Below are positions 47,327 to 59,452 of a DNA stretch of 64,000 bases, in pieces. Under the pieces are notes generated by a model. That model worked only from the letters and a program-made list of their open reading frames with translations. It had not been told where the DNA came from and did no database searches. The DNA is from Caenorhabditis remanei (taxonomy: Eukaryota; Nematoda; Chromadorea; Rhabditida; Rhabditidae), in the NCBI RefSeq assembly GCF_010183535.1, contig NC_071331.1, positions 15,686,001-15,750,000 on the forward strand, given 5' to 3'. A program made the translations under genes and the position numbers. Every line of letters starts with the position of its first letter. Position 1 is the first letter of the stretch.

Positions 47327-48853
47327 TTACTTATGATGTTGACAGTCGACCAGTTCGTACTTTGACTTCTCGAAGTAGTTCTGAAATAATATATTCTTTC
47401 AAAAAACTACGAGAATCTTCTGAAACTCACCGGGTAAATCGGACAGTAGCGAGTCGATGGAACATTGTACTTCGTGTTGAGAGGACGTGGCTAAAAATGT
47501 TATAGATATGATTAGATCAGACTATTATTGAAGGCATACAATGTTGTTGTCAGCGGCTCCTGAATCGCGCAACTCGCACGAGAAAGCAATCAGTTCATTT
47601 TCCGACTTTTTGAAGCACTTCTGAACAGAATCTTCCAAACAGAATGGTGCAGGACGGGGAACTTTCTCGTTTTTTCTTTCCTCCAAGAACTCGTAACAAG
47701 AGTTCAAGAGCCAAGAGCATCCGAATCCTTTTCCAAAATTGTAAGCATCAGCCTCCGGACCAATGAAAGTACGGTTAACGTTATACCACTGTCTAGAATA
47801 AAGCATTTGAAGTGATGCTGTCATTCAGATTTCCTTACTCATTTCCAGTATATATATTCTCGAGAATCGCAGCAGAAATGTAACTGAAATAGTTCTTTTC
47901 GGCGAGCGTTGGGGTCATCAATTCGTTCTGAAATAATATCGTTCAGTTGAAGAAAGATTTTTTTGATTAAAAACAATGACTTGTTCGAAATATCTGTGGC
48001 TACAAACTTACTTGAAAAATATATTCGTTGAGATGCATTCCTCCTTCATCTGACTCCACCCCTTTCAGAATGTCATTGTCGCATCCGAAATACTTCTTCA
48101 CTTCATCCAAAGCAGGCTGATTCGTATTGAAGAAGTGTCTGGTAGCCGTTGATTCAGTTCCATCTTCATTTTTCCACTGATACTTCTCTTCTTTCACACT
48201 CATTGAACTGTCGTGTGGTTCAAATACGCCGTATCCCAGAGAATGCAATATCTCGTGACGAAACAGGTCAAAGTAGCTGAAGGTGTCGCTCACTTCGTTG
48301 TAACAATACTCCATAAATGCCAATTTTGGAATCGAAGCTCTGAGACGAGGTGATTTTGGTCTCATTGATCCACCGAAAGCTTGTGGTTGACTGCCACATC
48401 CAAATGGCTTTGCTCTGATGAACACAACAACGTCGGAATATTCAAAGAAAGTTTTGAATTCATCAGATAAGATTTCGAGGGAGAAAGCTTTGTTCGGAGT
48501 CTGAAAATGAGAAGGTTCGATTGACACCTCAGGACGGATTCTACACCTGAATGGTTACTCTTCCGGCAAAAGGATTCTGGTATCCTGGTACAAATTTCCC
48601 GACGTAGTCCACCACATAATCACTAAATGAATCATGTACAAGGACAGCATTTTCGAACCATTTCAAAGCCGATTCCAGGGAACTCTGTTAGTTTTTTATC
48701 TTCAACTCTATCAAATCTTATATTAGGGAATACCTGAACTCTATCAGGGAACAGTCCATCCTTATTCACAGCAACCACTCTGATTCCACGTCTCGGGGAA
48801 CAAGAAATAGCTGAAACCAGCAGAATTAGAAGGAGAAGACACCGTATCTGCAT
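47327..48853 (-). CDS. Leishmanolysin-like zinc metallopeptidase (M8), compact form
   Basis: Exons (minus): 48853-48734, 48684-48547, 48500-48012, 47927-47839, 47792-47540, 47490-47431 and 47380-47327 give 400 residues, against about 650 in animal LMLN/invadolysin. There is a signal peptide (MQIRCLLLLILLVSAISC). The zinc site HEILHSLGYG (HExxHxxG) is present. The distal third His is probably the one in GGMHLNEYIFQ, followed by NELMTPT (Met-turn region), then ISAAILE, WYNVN and the Cys pattern GFGCSW..NSCYEF. The propeptide and C-terminal extension are much reduced. All core catalytic residues appear intact, so activity is plausible. It could be a nematode paralogue of the invadolysin gene rather than its orthologue. 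Confidence 0.82.
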
Positions 48854-49603
48854 TGCAGCACGAGTACGAATGAGCTACCGGGCATTTTCTTCGTCTCCCG
48901 AAAAGGGGAGGAGCGAAAAAGATGGGGAAAACGATCATAAAACAGTCGATTTGCATGAGAATTTTCAGAAAAAACTTGCATTTTTCTGAATTTTATGAGA
49001 TTTTCGGGGGTGTTGAAGACATGAATCATCGAAATAAAGATCAATGATCAGTGATCTTTTGGATTTTAAATTGAAGGAAGAGGAAGAAATCAATTTGTTT
49101 CATAGAAATCAATTTGTTTTGATCCGAAACGTGAAGAGATTCACTTCTGACTTCTCATCTGAGAATTTATGATGAAAAAAATTGTGAAAGAGTTCGAAAA
49201 AAAAGATGAAAAAGTCATATTTGTACTCGGAAGATGTCGGTCGTTATCAGATTACCGCAATTCATTCAATTCAATTAAGAGGTTCAAAAGGTTTTTTGGT
49301 CATGAACTCATAAAATATAAATACAAACATTCTCGTTGCTTTAATAAAATGATTTCCTCTTTTCTCGATCCATAAAGTTCAAAAAGTTCAATATACCATA
49401 GTCCAGGATCAATGTAAATATATAATTATAGATGAATTCATCACTTCACTCATAATAAATTCCATTGAAACAGGTGATTTCAGAGGGAGATTCTTAAGAA
49501 CAAGCAACCCTTTCATTATTTGTTTATTTTTCACTTTCATAAATGTTGAGAACAGGGAATATTTTTCATTCGATAGATATCTTATTCTTCTGAATTCCTG
49601 CAG
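48854..49603. other. Divergent intergenic region
   Basis: 750 bp between the metallopeptidase (-) and serpentine receptor (+) starts. It is AT-rich, with no coding region supported. Confidence 0.4.
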
Positions 49604-50925
49604 ATGACGTCTTCTCTTCCTTCTGAATTCTGGAACCTTCAAATGGCTGATATCAATTATACAAGAACTGAAGAAGATGAAAAACTCATCCGAACGGTTG
49701 AAAATGTTCAATTCTGTGCATTTTGTGTTACGTTAACAGTTCATTTCACAATAGTTTGGGCTCTTTTTGAAGCTCATCATCGGAGATTTGAAGAATTGAT
49801 GAGTCCCTTTTTCAAATTATGTTTAGCCACGGCTGGAGTTGATATTTGTAAGTTTTAGACGTTGAATAGATGGGGACTTGAGAATATAATTTCATACTTT
49901 CAGGGACACTTTTGTCCAACTATTTGGGTGCAATGTTTCCAAAATGGGGCTACTTCGTTCCAGTGTATTTGTTTTTGGGAAAAGGATATGCTCATGTTTA
50001 TTTATACTTTGCATGGAGTACAGGTTATTTTTCGTATAAATATAAAACTGTCTACTTTTAATATCAGGTATCTGTCAAGCCATGGGAGTATCCATTCTGG
50101 CTGCAAATCGACTCTCTGTCATGCTTTTTCCTACTAAATTTCATTTGGTTCGTTTTTTTTTAAATCCAAATGTTTTCTGAACTCGAATATTTTCAGATGT
50201 GGCAAGGATACCGTATCTGGATTGCAATATCTATTCAATATCTATCAGGTTTATCAGTTGGAATTGCCACGTTTTTCAACCCTACTCAACTTTTTCGAAA
50301 TGAACAAAATGGGATTGTTCCCAAGTTCTTGAAGTAAAATATCGAACAGTAAAAACGAGATTTCATAGAAAATAATTTTAGTATCACAATGACCAACACA
50401 TTTTTTGTGATCGGAGGAGCATTTTTAGCTGTGAATTGTCTCTTTTTGGTGTTAACTTACTGTTATCTTTTTGCAGTTTTACATCAAAGAAACAGAAATG
50501 CTCCGGTGAGAATTTCAGAAGAATTACAAAAAGATAATGGATAATTTCCAGTCTCAACCCGTGAGATATCAATCGAAAAGAAAAGAAAAAGCAAAGATGA
50601 GAGAAGCTAAGCTATTCACAATGAGTACGATTACTGTGGGTGTGCAAATGTCAGTTTTGTTACTTTTTATATTCGGAGGATCTGATATTTTGGGATTCTC
50701 AACTGACCAATTCTATATGGTTTATAATGCATTAAGGTCAGTTTAATGACACCTTTCATTCATTTATCATTTCTTATTTTCAGTGATTTGTATGCAAGTA
50801 TAAATCCGTATTTACTCTGGATATTCTCAGATTCTCTTCGTCGATACGTTCTTCAAAGATTCGGTTTTTCGAAAAAGGAGATGAGAATGACGTCTGTGAC
50901 TCCTGTCATTTTTGTATTACCGTAA
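49604..50925 (+). CDS. Seven-transmembrane serpentine chemoreceptor, srv-like
   Basis: Nematode-specific GPCR, typically in chemosensory neuron cilia. Exons 49604-49847, 49904-50023, 50068-50147, 50197-50333, 50382-50505, 50552-50736 and 50784-50925 give 343 residues. Hydrophobic segments occur at about FCAFCVTLTVHFTIVWALF, the join TLLSNYLGAMFP, VSILAANRLSVMLFP (DRY-like position, here NRL), WIAISIQYLSGLSVGIATF, FFVIGGAFLAVNCLFLVLTY, VGVQMSVLLLFIFGG and ASINPYLLWIFSDSLRRYVL. The SINPYLL motif before the cytoplasmic tail is the family's NPxxY equivalent. I favour the Srv group because of the NRLSVMLFPTKF string, but Sru/Srt are possible. Confidence 0.8.
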
Positions 50926-51073
50926 TTGCTATTGTCGTTTTTTTTTAAAATTTCCACGTGTCATGCATAAAAAATAAACTTTGAATTAACACTCAAAACT
51001 AGTTTTCATTTCATTTTATATCTTGCTTTGAAGCATTTCTTCTCTATCTTTTTGAAGAGATAAACAACGAAAA

Positions 51074-51622
51074 ATGAGTTTCGTTTTCTCTGGACTCGAG
51101 TTTTTGAGCACTTTTTACTGTGAGTTCACCTTTTTTCTTGCGTTTCAATTCAGTTTTTTTCAGTCAATCTCGTATTTTTGTTTGGCTTTTTGGGATTTCT
51201 AGCATTAAATTGTGGTGTTTGTGATTCCTCTTCTCCCATTGATTTTCAAGATTCATACGGATAGTAAGTAGAATTTTATCTGTTGAGGTTAGAAAGAATA
51301 TAATTTCAGTGATAATCACGACGCACAATCTCCGAGTGATTCTGTTGGTTTTGATATAAATCCGGCAATGTCACCAGTATTTGAAAAAGGAGCAACTGAA
51401 AGGTAATCTACTCTATTTCCTAGTTAAACCTGCAGAATATTTGGATGTAGCTTAATCTCAAATCAAATTTTCAGCAACTTCGATATGAATGTTTTCGAAG
51501 AGCACAAAGAAGAATCAAGTTGGTGGAAGTGAGTTCTCATGATTCAGATGATTTCATTTTCCATTTATTTTTGCAGTGTTCGAATTCTTTGTGGAGGCGG
51601 AAGCAGCACTTCTTCTCTTTGA
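51074..51622 (+). CDS. Small single-pass protein, unknown
   Basis: Five short exons 51074-51119, 51164-51263, 51310-51402, 51475-51528 and 51577-51622 join in phase and give 112 residues. The N-terminus is hydrophobic (FYFNLVFLFGFLGFLALNCG), either a signal anchor or a late signal peptide. An Asp/Ser-rich polar region (VCDSSSPIDFQDSYG, AQSPSDSVGFDINPAM) and a tail EESSWWNVRILCGGGSSTSS follow. I recognise no family. Five good worm splice pairs in 550 bp make a real gene likely. It converges with the next gene, with only 58 bp between coding ends. Confidence 0.6.
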
Positions 51623-51680
51623 TTTTTTTTCAAAAAATAAAATTTATTGAAGCTGTTTAATTATAAGTGAACATGGCTAT

Positions 51681-53978
51681 CTACATAATAGTGCAACACT
51701 GTCTATCCGGTGCCTGTAAATCCGTTGCAATCACTACCGTATTCTTTCGAATTGCGTCTTGAAACTGTTGAAATCTTGATGGTTGTTCCACATCCGAGAG
51801 ACTCAAATCCTGAAATTGTCGAGGTGAAAATAGTATTTTGAAAGTGACAGCTCACCTCGCAAGTGTCAAAATTATTGACGGTTATGTTGAGTCCTTCCAG
51901 AAAATCTTCCTCTTCTTCATCTTCTTCATCTAGCTGGAATGAGGTTATATAGTGAAAAGGGTGATACATTTGTGCGGCACAATTTCTTGAAACTCTGTCT
52001 ACTTTTTCCCGCATCATTTCGTTTTTTTTCAACGTTGTTGCAAAAGTATTTTTCATCGAACGAAAATATGTTTTCAATAGAAAAACTCACATAAGCTTTC
52101 AAAGCATCCTTATCAATTAGATGATTCGTAACTTTCTTCTTTTTCGGATCCATTGTTGCTAGATGAACATACGGAGACACATTACTTTCAATTTGTGGAT
52201 ATCCATATCTCTGCTGATAATAATTTATTTCAGCCAAATCCTCAGAAGATGCTTACCGGCACAACAGGTTTTCTGAATGTCAATTCATTCATCTCTTGTT
52301 CCAACGTCTTCTCCGTGCATCCATCGGAAATGAATGTGTGATTCGCGAGTTTTCTCAAAACCATTGATGACGTCATCACGTTTCCGTTGATTTCTTGATC
52401 CAATTTTTGTAATTCTTTGTTTGAAGTTCCCGAAATAGTCTGAGCAGCAGTCTCCAGAAGTCCAGGTGCAGCGATCTCATAGACAGAAGAACTCAAGTCT
52501 TCAGATGTTCTTTCTCCAGTACTCTCGTGAAGAATCCCATTTTCATTCACATTTTTTGCAGTTTCGTACTAAAAACAACATAATTTCAGCAATAAAATGG
52601 CATCTAAATCCGTTCACAACTTACAAGATAATCATCCCATTTTTGAATTTGTTGAGCAGTTAAATCTGGGCACGATCCACTGAAATTGTCTGCATCTGAA
52701 TTCTTTTGAAACTCATCACAAGATGAGATATCTCCATTTGGATCTGATGGATGAGAGGAACATGGAGATGTCTGGAAAGATAAAAGAGACATAGTCAGAA
52801 TAAAAGAACTGAATACTCACTGAATGCGTGTTGACCATTGAGTTTGTTGAATGTTTTGAGCGTCTTTTTCTCTTCTTTCGGAGCAAAATAGCTGCGATCG
52901 GTGGACCGTTGCCAGCTGTAATGGAAAAGAAGAGTGAGAAAAAACAGTAGTTTTTAGTTGGGCAGTTCCCGGTCTAGAGCCCCGATGGATAGGAAGATGA
53001 CCAAGGTTATGAGAGAGAAAAGAGGAAGGATTGTAAGAGGTGATAAGGGACATATGAAGAAAAGAGTGTGGAAGAATGAGAGACGCAGAGAAAAGACGCG
53101 GAGGCGGAAAGGATAAGAAAGATGAACATTTAGTACTCTGTTGGAGAGTGGCAAAGACGAAAAATGGTTTGTGTAAAGGGAAAGATCTAAAGCATGAGAA
53201 GAATTGAACACTTTCAAAATATAAATGTATTATTAAAAATTGAACTTTTCTCTCCGTCTGAAACTGTACGATTCAAGTGAGAAATGAGGTGAGCGGTACG
53301 ATTTTTTGTTTAATAAAAATTGTAGATCTAGAGAAAGAAATGGTTGGATAAAGACTAGACTCACGATTAATAGTTGTCATATTAGCTGTATATCCTGGAG
53401 GAATTCCATTGAATGGAGCAGGAGGAGGCATTGTTTGAGATGAAAATGGAAGTGAGTAATCGTAAAAATTTGGATCTGAAATTATCTTTGTTTGATTTTG
53501 AAACTAGATAAATATATACCAAATGGAACAGTTTCTTGAATATTCTGATTCTCAAAATCAGTTGTCGGGAATCCAAATGCGTCGGCTAGTTGTTTAGACC
53601 GCGGAACGAATTCTGGAGCGCTTATCCATTCTGAAAATTAGAAATTTAGTTATCTTCAGACGATTGGAATAAACATTTTACAATGAATTTTACGTCTGAA
53701 TACTTTCAAATAGTGTTTAACTTTTCACTTGAATCAACGACTTGCGAGTAGTTAGAAATACAACTTTTCCTGGATTCTATAAAAGATCCATTGTTTTTTT
53801 TCGGTCAGCATGCTTTTAAAACATCATTTCCTTTTAGGATTTCGCAACAAAAAAACTAACTTTCTGGATCAGGCGTCTGAAAAGGAACAATCTTCAACGG
53901 CTTCTGTTCATCTGAATTATTATTTTGATAATATGCGGGAGGCGGGCGATCGGCCTCCTCAAGGAATACTCTTGACAT
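51681..53978 (-). CDS. Uncharacterised protein with PAM2-like motif, basic patch and CaaX-like C-terminus
   Basis: Exons (minus): 53978-53861, 53630-53520, 53475-53365, 52915-52821, 52771-52625, 52568-52257, 52213-52091, 51933-51856 and 51809-51681; all phases agree, giving 407 residues. No folded domain is recognised. Near residue 40, KWISAPEFVPRSKQ resembles the PABP-binding PAM2 motif (PAIP1 has NAPEFYP, PAIP2 NAKEFVP). LLRKKRKRRSKHS is a likely nuclear signal. The middle is Ser/Glu-rich and carries WDDYLYETAKN and LQKLDQEINGN. There is an acidic run LDEEDEEEEDF. The protein ends QCCTIM, which fits a CaaX box. Functions of these motifs are inference. An in-frame 43-bp intron (52256-52214) would be read through by naive frame-finding. 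Confidence 0.72.
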
Positions 53979-55491
53979 ACTTGAAAACCTCAAAAAAAGA
54001 GAAAATAATCGAAAGAATAGAACAAAAACAGCGTAAAAAACATATAAAAAGAGAGCGAAAAAAGGGAATAGAATAACAATGAGAAGGGACTATTGGACTA
54101 CTAATTCAGCGGCTCTCCAAGCTAATGGAATCGGGAAAAAAGAGTGGATTAGAATGGGAAAAAAACGGAGAGAAATGAAAAGAGAATTTGAGAGTTGGAG
54201 TTATTCTTAAAGTATCACATTCCATGACTTCTGCTTTCAGATAACTTTTTTGTATTAAATTTCTGATAATTTCCATACGACTAGTGCCATTTCACGCTCC
54301 CCAAATCTCTGGTAATAACAAATCGAAGCTAATAATGCTAATTCTGAAAAGTAGTTCGGGACTACTGTATTTTGACAATTTCGAACTTTGACGAGAGAGG
54401 AACACCTTCATTCACATTACCAATAGATATTTGAATAAGCTTCCCGAAAACTTGAAAACAAAAACGTCACTCAGTTTATTAAGAATCATTTTTATTCGGT
54501 TGAAACTAAATATAAATTTTCAAAAGTTACTATATTTTCATCACAGCTACACATTCAAACGTCGACTTGGAAACTTTTCTTCTCCAGCTACTCATCTAGA
54601 AACACTTCAATTCGTCACCAAACGTTCCAATATATCATTCTCTGAGCTCACAACATCTCATGAAGATTTGTCTCTTTTTTCCATGAATAAATAAAAGAAA
54701 AGAACGGAAAAAAGAAAAGTCATGCGAAGAGAGGAGAAGGAAATTGCAAACAGATGTGAGGAGTTGAACAAGAACTGCACTCTCATCTGACTTGTTTTGC
54801 AAGAGGATTCTAGTATTTCTAATCTCAAGTTTCGAAATATTTTACTCACAGATAACAAGAGCTTGGAGAAAGAAAAGAAGATAAAGGAAGCATTACACAT
54901 TGGTCAACCCGGACGACGGCAGGAAAATCTATTACTGCTGATGGAGAAGAAGAAGAAGAAGGCAGAGGTTGTGTAATCGGAAGAGAAGTGATTCACTTGT
55001 GTGCTGGAGAAACAATTTATTATGTTCCGATTCGGAGGTTTGGCTGGAAAATATTGGAACAAAATATATAATGAATAATGGAAATATTCATAACATCAAA
55101 TCAATCGAAAACAAAAAAAAACAATTGAAATGGACAAAAATGTATTCTCCATGGGAAGATGATAAAAATTACCACTTTTAGAAACACTTTTAATTCCTCC
55201 AAGGTGTTGAGTAATATTTGTAAATTGATCCTATTTTGAAGCTCCTCGACGGAAAGTTTTTCTTATAAAATTTTCAGTAACTCATAGTCTGTAAAAGTTG
55301 TTTCCTGTGCAAGTTTCTATGAGAACTTCGTGTGTCATTAACTTTCTGGAAAATCCATAACCCATTTCCGGAGGAATTCGTGAGTCATTTCCTTACTGAT
55401 AACAGAAGTGCGTTAGCAGATGTCATTGATTGAGAACTGTTGAGAGCACTTCAGTTAGTAATAGTCTCATTATGGCCAGTGCCTTTATTTC
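53979..55491. other. Intergenic region left of the large palindrome
   Basis: 1.5 kb. Short open frames on both strands show no splice structure or similarity; a GAAGAAGAAGAAG run lies near 54947. No gene is supported. Confidence 0.4.
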
Positions 55492-57246
55492 TCATATAAG
55501 AAAGCCATAATTTGGAAATTTTTAATTTGAAACTCCAAAATCAAAGTTTTCTAATATTTCTTGGGGCACCAGCGAAAATCAAGAAAACATGAATTCCTAA
55601 AAGATTCTGGGAGATTTTTGCGGTTCGATCAGATATATCATATTTTATTCGAAAAGGTAATAATTCTGTGCTTCTTTCAATTCATATTCCTTAGCAAACA
55701 TACTGCATTATAACATAACACCATTGATAAAATAAATACGTGAACTTTATTCGAATATCAAAAGCACGGAATTGGCAGCTTTGCCAACTCTGTGAAAAAC
55801 AAAGGAATTGAAGGAAAAATATAAAAAACACGTGAACTAAACAGGGAAGAAAAGGATTTCCAGAATCGGCAAAGTTGCCGATCTTGTTATTAAAAAAAGA
55901 TATTCCAAAATAATTAATTACGTGAGCTTTGTGACAGTAGGAGAAGAACATCTTCGTGGTTGAAATCGCTCATCGAAAAGAAAGATGTTGATAAGAGCAG
56001 TAGAAGAAGCCGATCGATGATTTGTATTAAATTTATTCAAGTCTCGTTGTCTGAAATTACCATCAGGATTATAGAGCTCTTTGGTTTTGAATACGAACCT
56101 CTTTTAAGGTAAAATTCCAGTTGCTTCAAAATAATTTTAGTGATAAACCAACACTTATGTATGTTTTGCAGATGTATTAGAGAACAAATTGATAGGTTCG
56201 GTCCTGAAATACGAATTTTTACAATACATGCGCCTTACCTGTCCGCGAGAAGAACACTTTTCCAAAATCTTTCCACTCGCATGTCAGAAAATGACAAACA
56301 TTGCTCTAAAACTATGTTTTTTATAAATCTAGAGCACGTTGATATTTTTTCAACGATCTTTCTTCGCTGATATTTATTTGAATGTCAAAAAAATTCATTT
56401 CTCATTCTGCAATGTTTGTCATTTTCGGATTGGGAAGATTTTGGAAAAGTGTTCTTCTCGCGGACAGGTAAGGCGCATGTATTGTAAAAATTCGTATTTC
56501 AGGACCGAACCTATCAATTTGTTCTCTAATACATCTGCAAAACATACATAAGTGTTGGTTTATCACTAAAATTATTTTGAAGCAACTGGAATTTTACCTT
56601 AAAAGAGGTTCGTATTCAAAACCAAAGAGCTCTATAATCCTGATGGTAATTTCAGACAACGAGACTTGAATAAATTTAATACAAATCATCGATCGGCTTC
56701 TTCTACTGCTCTTATCAACATCTTTCTTTTCGATGAGCGATTTCAACCACGAAGATGTTCTTCTCCTACTGTCACAAAGCTCACGTAATTAATTATTTTG
56801 GAATATCTTTTTTTAATAACAAGATCGGCAACTTTGCCGATTCTGGAAATCCTTTTCTTCCCTGTTTAGTTCACGTGTTTTTTATATTTTTCCTTCAATT
56901 CCTTTGTTTTTCACAGAGTTGGCAAAGCTGCCAATTCCGTGCTTTTGATATTCGAATAAAGTTCACGTATTTATTTTATCAATGGTGTTATGTTTTACAA
57001 AATACAACTTTTATGTTACGCGAAACAGGAAAAACTCATAGTTGTTATTTTACTGGAATTCCCCACAAGAAATATCATCATTTGCTCTGATTGCAACTTT
57101 TTCTGTTCAAAAATATTGAATTTCACAGGGATAATCCAATATTTGCGAAAAGCAAATTTTCCTGTGAAAAGTCACAGAAATTTTAAAGTTTTCCGAATTT
57201 TGTTATGCGAAATTAAAAATTTCCAAATTCTGGCTTTCTTATATGA
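55492..57246. repeat. Large palindrome: 560-bp identical arms, 163-bp centre, with outer 37-bp inverted ends
   Basis: Bases 55712-56271 are the reverse complement of 56435-56994 with no length difference and no mismatch that I could see. The centre 56272-56434 still pairs in part. The same 86-residue spurious frame therefore appears on both strands. Further out, 55492-55528 and 57210-57246 are inverted copies of each other with one mismatch, about the same centre. The intervening flanks (55529-55711 and 56995-57209) do not match. Each inner arm also contains small hairpins (TTGGCAGCTTTGCCAA and CGGCAAAGTTGCCG). There is no coding potential and no clear target duplication. Confidence 0.9.
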
Positions 57247-57610
57247 AGAAGTTGGTAACGATGTAAACCAAATAAAAAGAGATTTGATTCGTCTTCTGTT
57301 TCAGATATTGCCAAGAATCGTTTCAAAAAATATTCAGAATCTATTGTAATGTGAAACTTTCTGAACATTTGAGACCCTCTATTGGAATCAATTATTTCAT
57401 AAATCTTTCTGTAGAACCGGTTTTTAACTTCTTATTCTTAGCAATCAAAACTTTTTTCTCGGCCGTGGAAGAGTCCACTCAACTCACTCTTCCATTCATG
57501 ACTCACTTCTTTTTTATTTCGTAAACTTTTTTAATTCATAATTTTTATGCTTATTTGACAGTAAAAATAAATATTTGCAGGAAAAGTAAATGTGATAGCG
57601 GCTATCCGCA

Positions 57611-58159
57611 ATGGATGCAGATACTCTTGCCCATTCCCGAAGAGATATCGAGGAGCTTCTGAAACAAATATGCGAGACAAAAGAGGTGATCACCTTGAAT
57701 CATTTGATTTCCTTTTGCACTGAGTTCAATTCTTTCAGATTCAACAAAGCAACAACGATTGCGGAGAATATGCGGAGAAAATCCAGGTACTTTTGAGTTG
57801 TTGATTTCTTCAAAACAAATTATATTTTCCCAGGACAAGATGGACGTTTTCAAGGGGATCATTAACTTCGCATTGAACATGCAGGAAGCTGCTGAAACTG
57901 AACCTATTCGAGTGTTCACCTATGATTTTTTGGGTGTAATGATTCCAAAATTGGAGAACGCAAAGGTGACAACAATTTCATTGGAACCTTGAAAGTACCT
58001 ATATTGTTTCAGTATGACTGTGTGGACACTCGCGAAGAATTGGACAACATCGAGAGAGATCTCCGTCAACTCATTTCATTCTGGAATCCAGAAGCTCTGA
58101 TGGTTGATGTTATCCAGGAGATGCGTCGATCGCCCTCATTTTACTTCCCTATACTTTAA
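57611..58159 (+). CDS. Small helical protein, unknown
   Basis: Exons 57611-57685, 57739-57786, 57834-57965 and 58013-58159, all in phase 0, give 133 residues. It is charged and predicted helical: MDADTLAHSRRDIEELLKQI, DKMDVFKGIINFALNMQEAA, FTYDFLGVMIPKLENAK and REELDNIERDLRQLISFWNP. It ends SPSFYFPIL. There is no signal, membrane or zinc motif. A heptad pattern in the last exon suggests a short coiled coil. Family not recognised. All four splice pairs are standard, so the gene is probably real. It starts 365 bp right of the large palindrome. Confidence 0.65.
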
Positions 58160-58459
58160 TTAACCACAAAAAGTACTATACTCCATCTCTATAAATATTT
58201 ATTCCGCCTTTGTTTTTGTACTCTTTGAAATCAAAGTTTTCCTCTGTGACTGATCAATAAGACACGATGTATGGTGTTGGTTGTTGGAGAGAGAAAAGAT
58301 GAAAAAAGATAACGATTTTTGAGAGAAATAGAGAGAAAAGGACAATAAGACAATTGTTCTTTCCGCCCATTTTCTTACCAATGAACAATTTTTCTTTTTC
58401 TTTTTAAGCATCGTTTTTTATCGAATCTAAGTTCATTTTGATCTGGTTTTAGACTCAAA

Positions 58460-59364
58460 ATGGCACCCAAAACTGTTTTTATTACTGGAGCAAACCGAGG
58501 AATCGGACTCGGAATTGTTCGTGAGCTACTGAAAGATACTGGTATTGAGACGATTATTGCCGGAGCTAGAAATCTGGAAGCAGCCAAGGTAAATAGATGA
58601 TTTCAAAAGTATTTTTAATATTTGTGTATTTTTCAGGAACTCCAATCCCTTTCTAAATCTGATGCACGTCTTCATCTCATTTCTATAGATGTTTCTGACG
58701 ATAAAAGTTTGGAAAATGCAGTGAAACAAGTTGATTCAATTGTCGGAGATCGAGGAATCAATCTTCTAATCAATAATGCTGGAATTATTGAAAAATATCA
58801 GACAACATCTACTCCCAATAGATCAGCAGTTTTGAGATGTATTGATGTGAATGCAGTCAGTTCATTACTCATTTCTCAGGTATACTTAGGTACTAGTCCA
58901 TTGATTTCAGTTCAAGACTTTCAGCATTTCCTTCCACTTCTTCAAAAAGCTGCTACTCATACTCAAGGAGAGGAACTCTCTGCTTCTAGAGCCGCCATTG
59001 TGAACATTGGATCTGATTGTTCGTCTCAAAAATTGAATGTGACGGGATTCTGTAATGAGACTTTGCTCGCTTATAAAATGAGCAAAGTGGCAATGCTCAG
59101 CTTCGCTCGATCTCTCGTTGCTGATTTCAAAACATTGAATATTCCAGTTCTTGTGACGACTATTCATCCAGGATGGGTACTCACTGATATGGGAGGACCA
59201 GATGCTGAGATTACTGTAAGTTTTGATATATTTGACAAATTTAAGATGAATGTAAATTGAAGATCGAAGAATCAGCTTCAAAAATTGTGAACAGTCTTGG
59301 TCAATTGAATCAATCTCACGCTGGAGGGCTGTTCGATCGTCAACTTTCAGCCCTACCATTCTAA
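58460..59364 (+). CDS. Short-chain dehydrogenase/reductase (C-factor-like), copy 2
   Basis: Paralogue of the gene at 7421-8281. Exons 58460-58588, 58637-58879, 58925-59215 and 59263-59364 give 254 residues. Landmarks are MAPKTVFITGANRGIGLG (TGxxxGIG), LLINNAGI, VNIGSDC (catalytic Ser), YKMSK and HPGWVLTDMGG, with the end FDRQLSALPF. First and last exons have the same lengths as copy 1 (129 and 102). The long middle exon is split here by an extra 45-bp intron after SSLLISQ. The last intron ends in a weak TTGAAG acceptor, chosen because it restores the conserved C-terminus. Cytosolic NAD(P) oxidoreductase of unknown substrate. Confidence 0.87.
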
Positions 59365-59452
59365 TATTTACTTTGGTTTTTGAAATGGTAGTTATTAAAA
59401 CTTTTTTATTGTATTTTTAACATAAAATATATACATACAAAAATCAAACATA

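Noticed and set aside
55691..57090. Duplicate 86-residue frames starting MFFSYCHK on opposite strands
   Set aside because: They are the two arms of the palindrome, with no splice sites or similarity, and low-complexity Phe-rich translation.
57120..57172. Small hairpin with TTTGC/GCAAA and CACAGG/CCTGTG
   Set aside because: It is a possible minor foldback inside the outer palindrome region, with several mismatches and no independent evidence of function.
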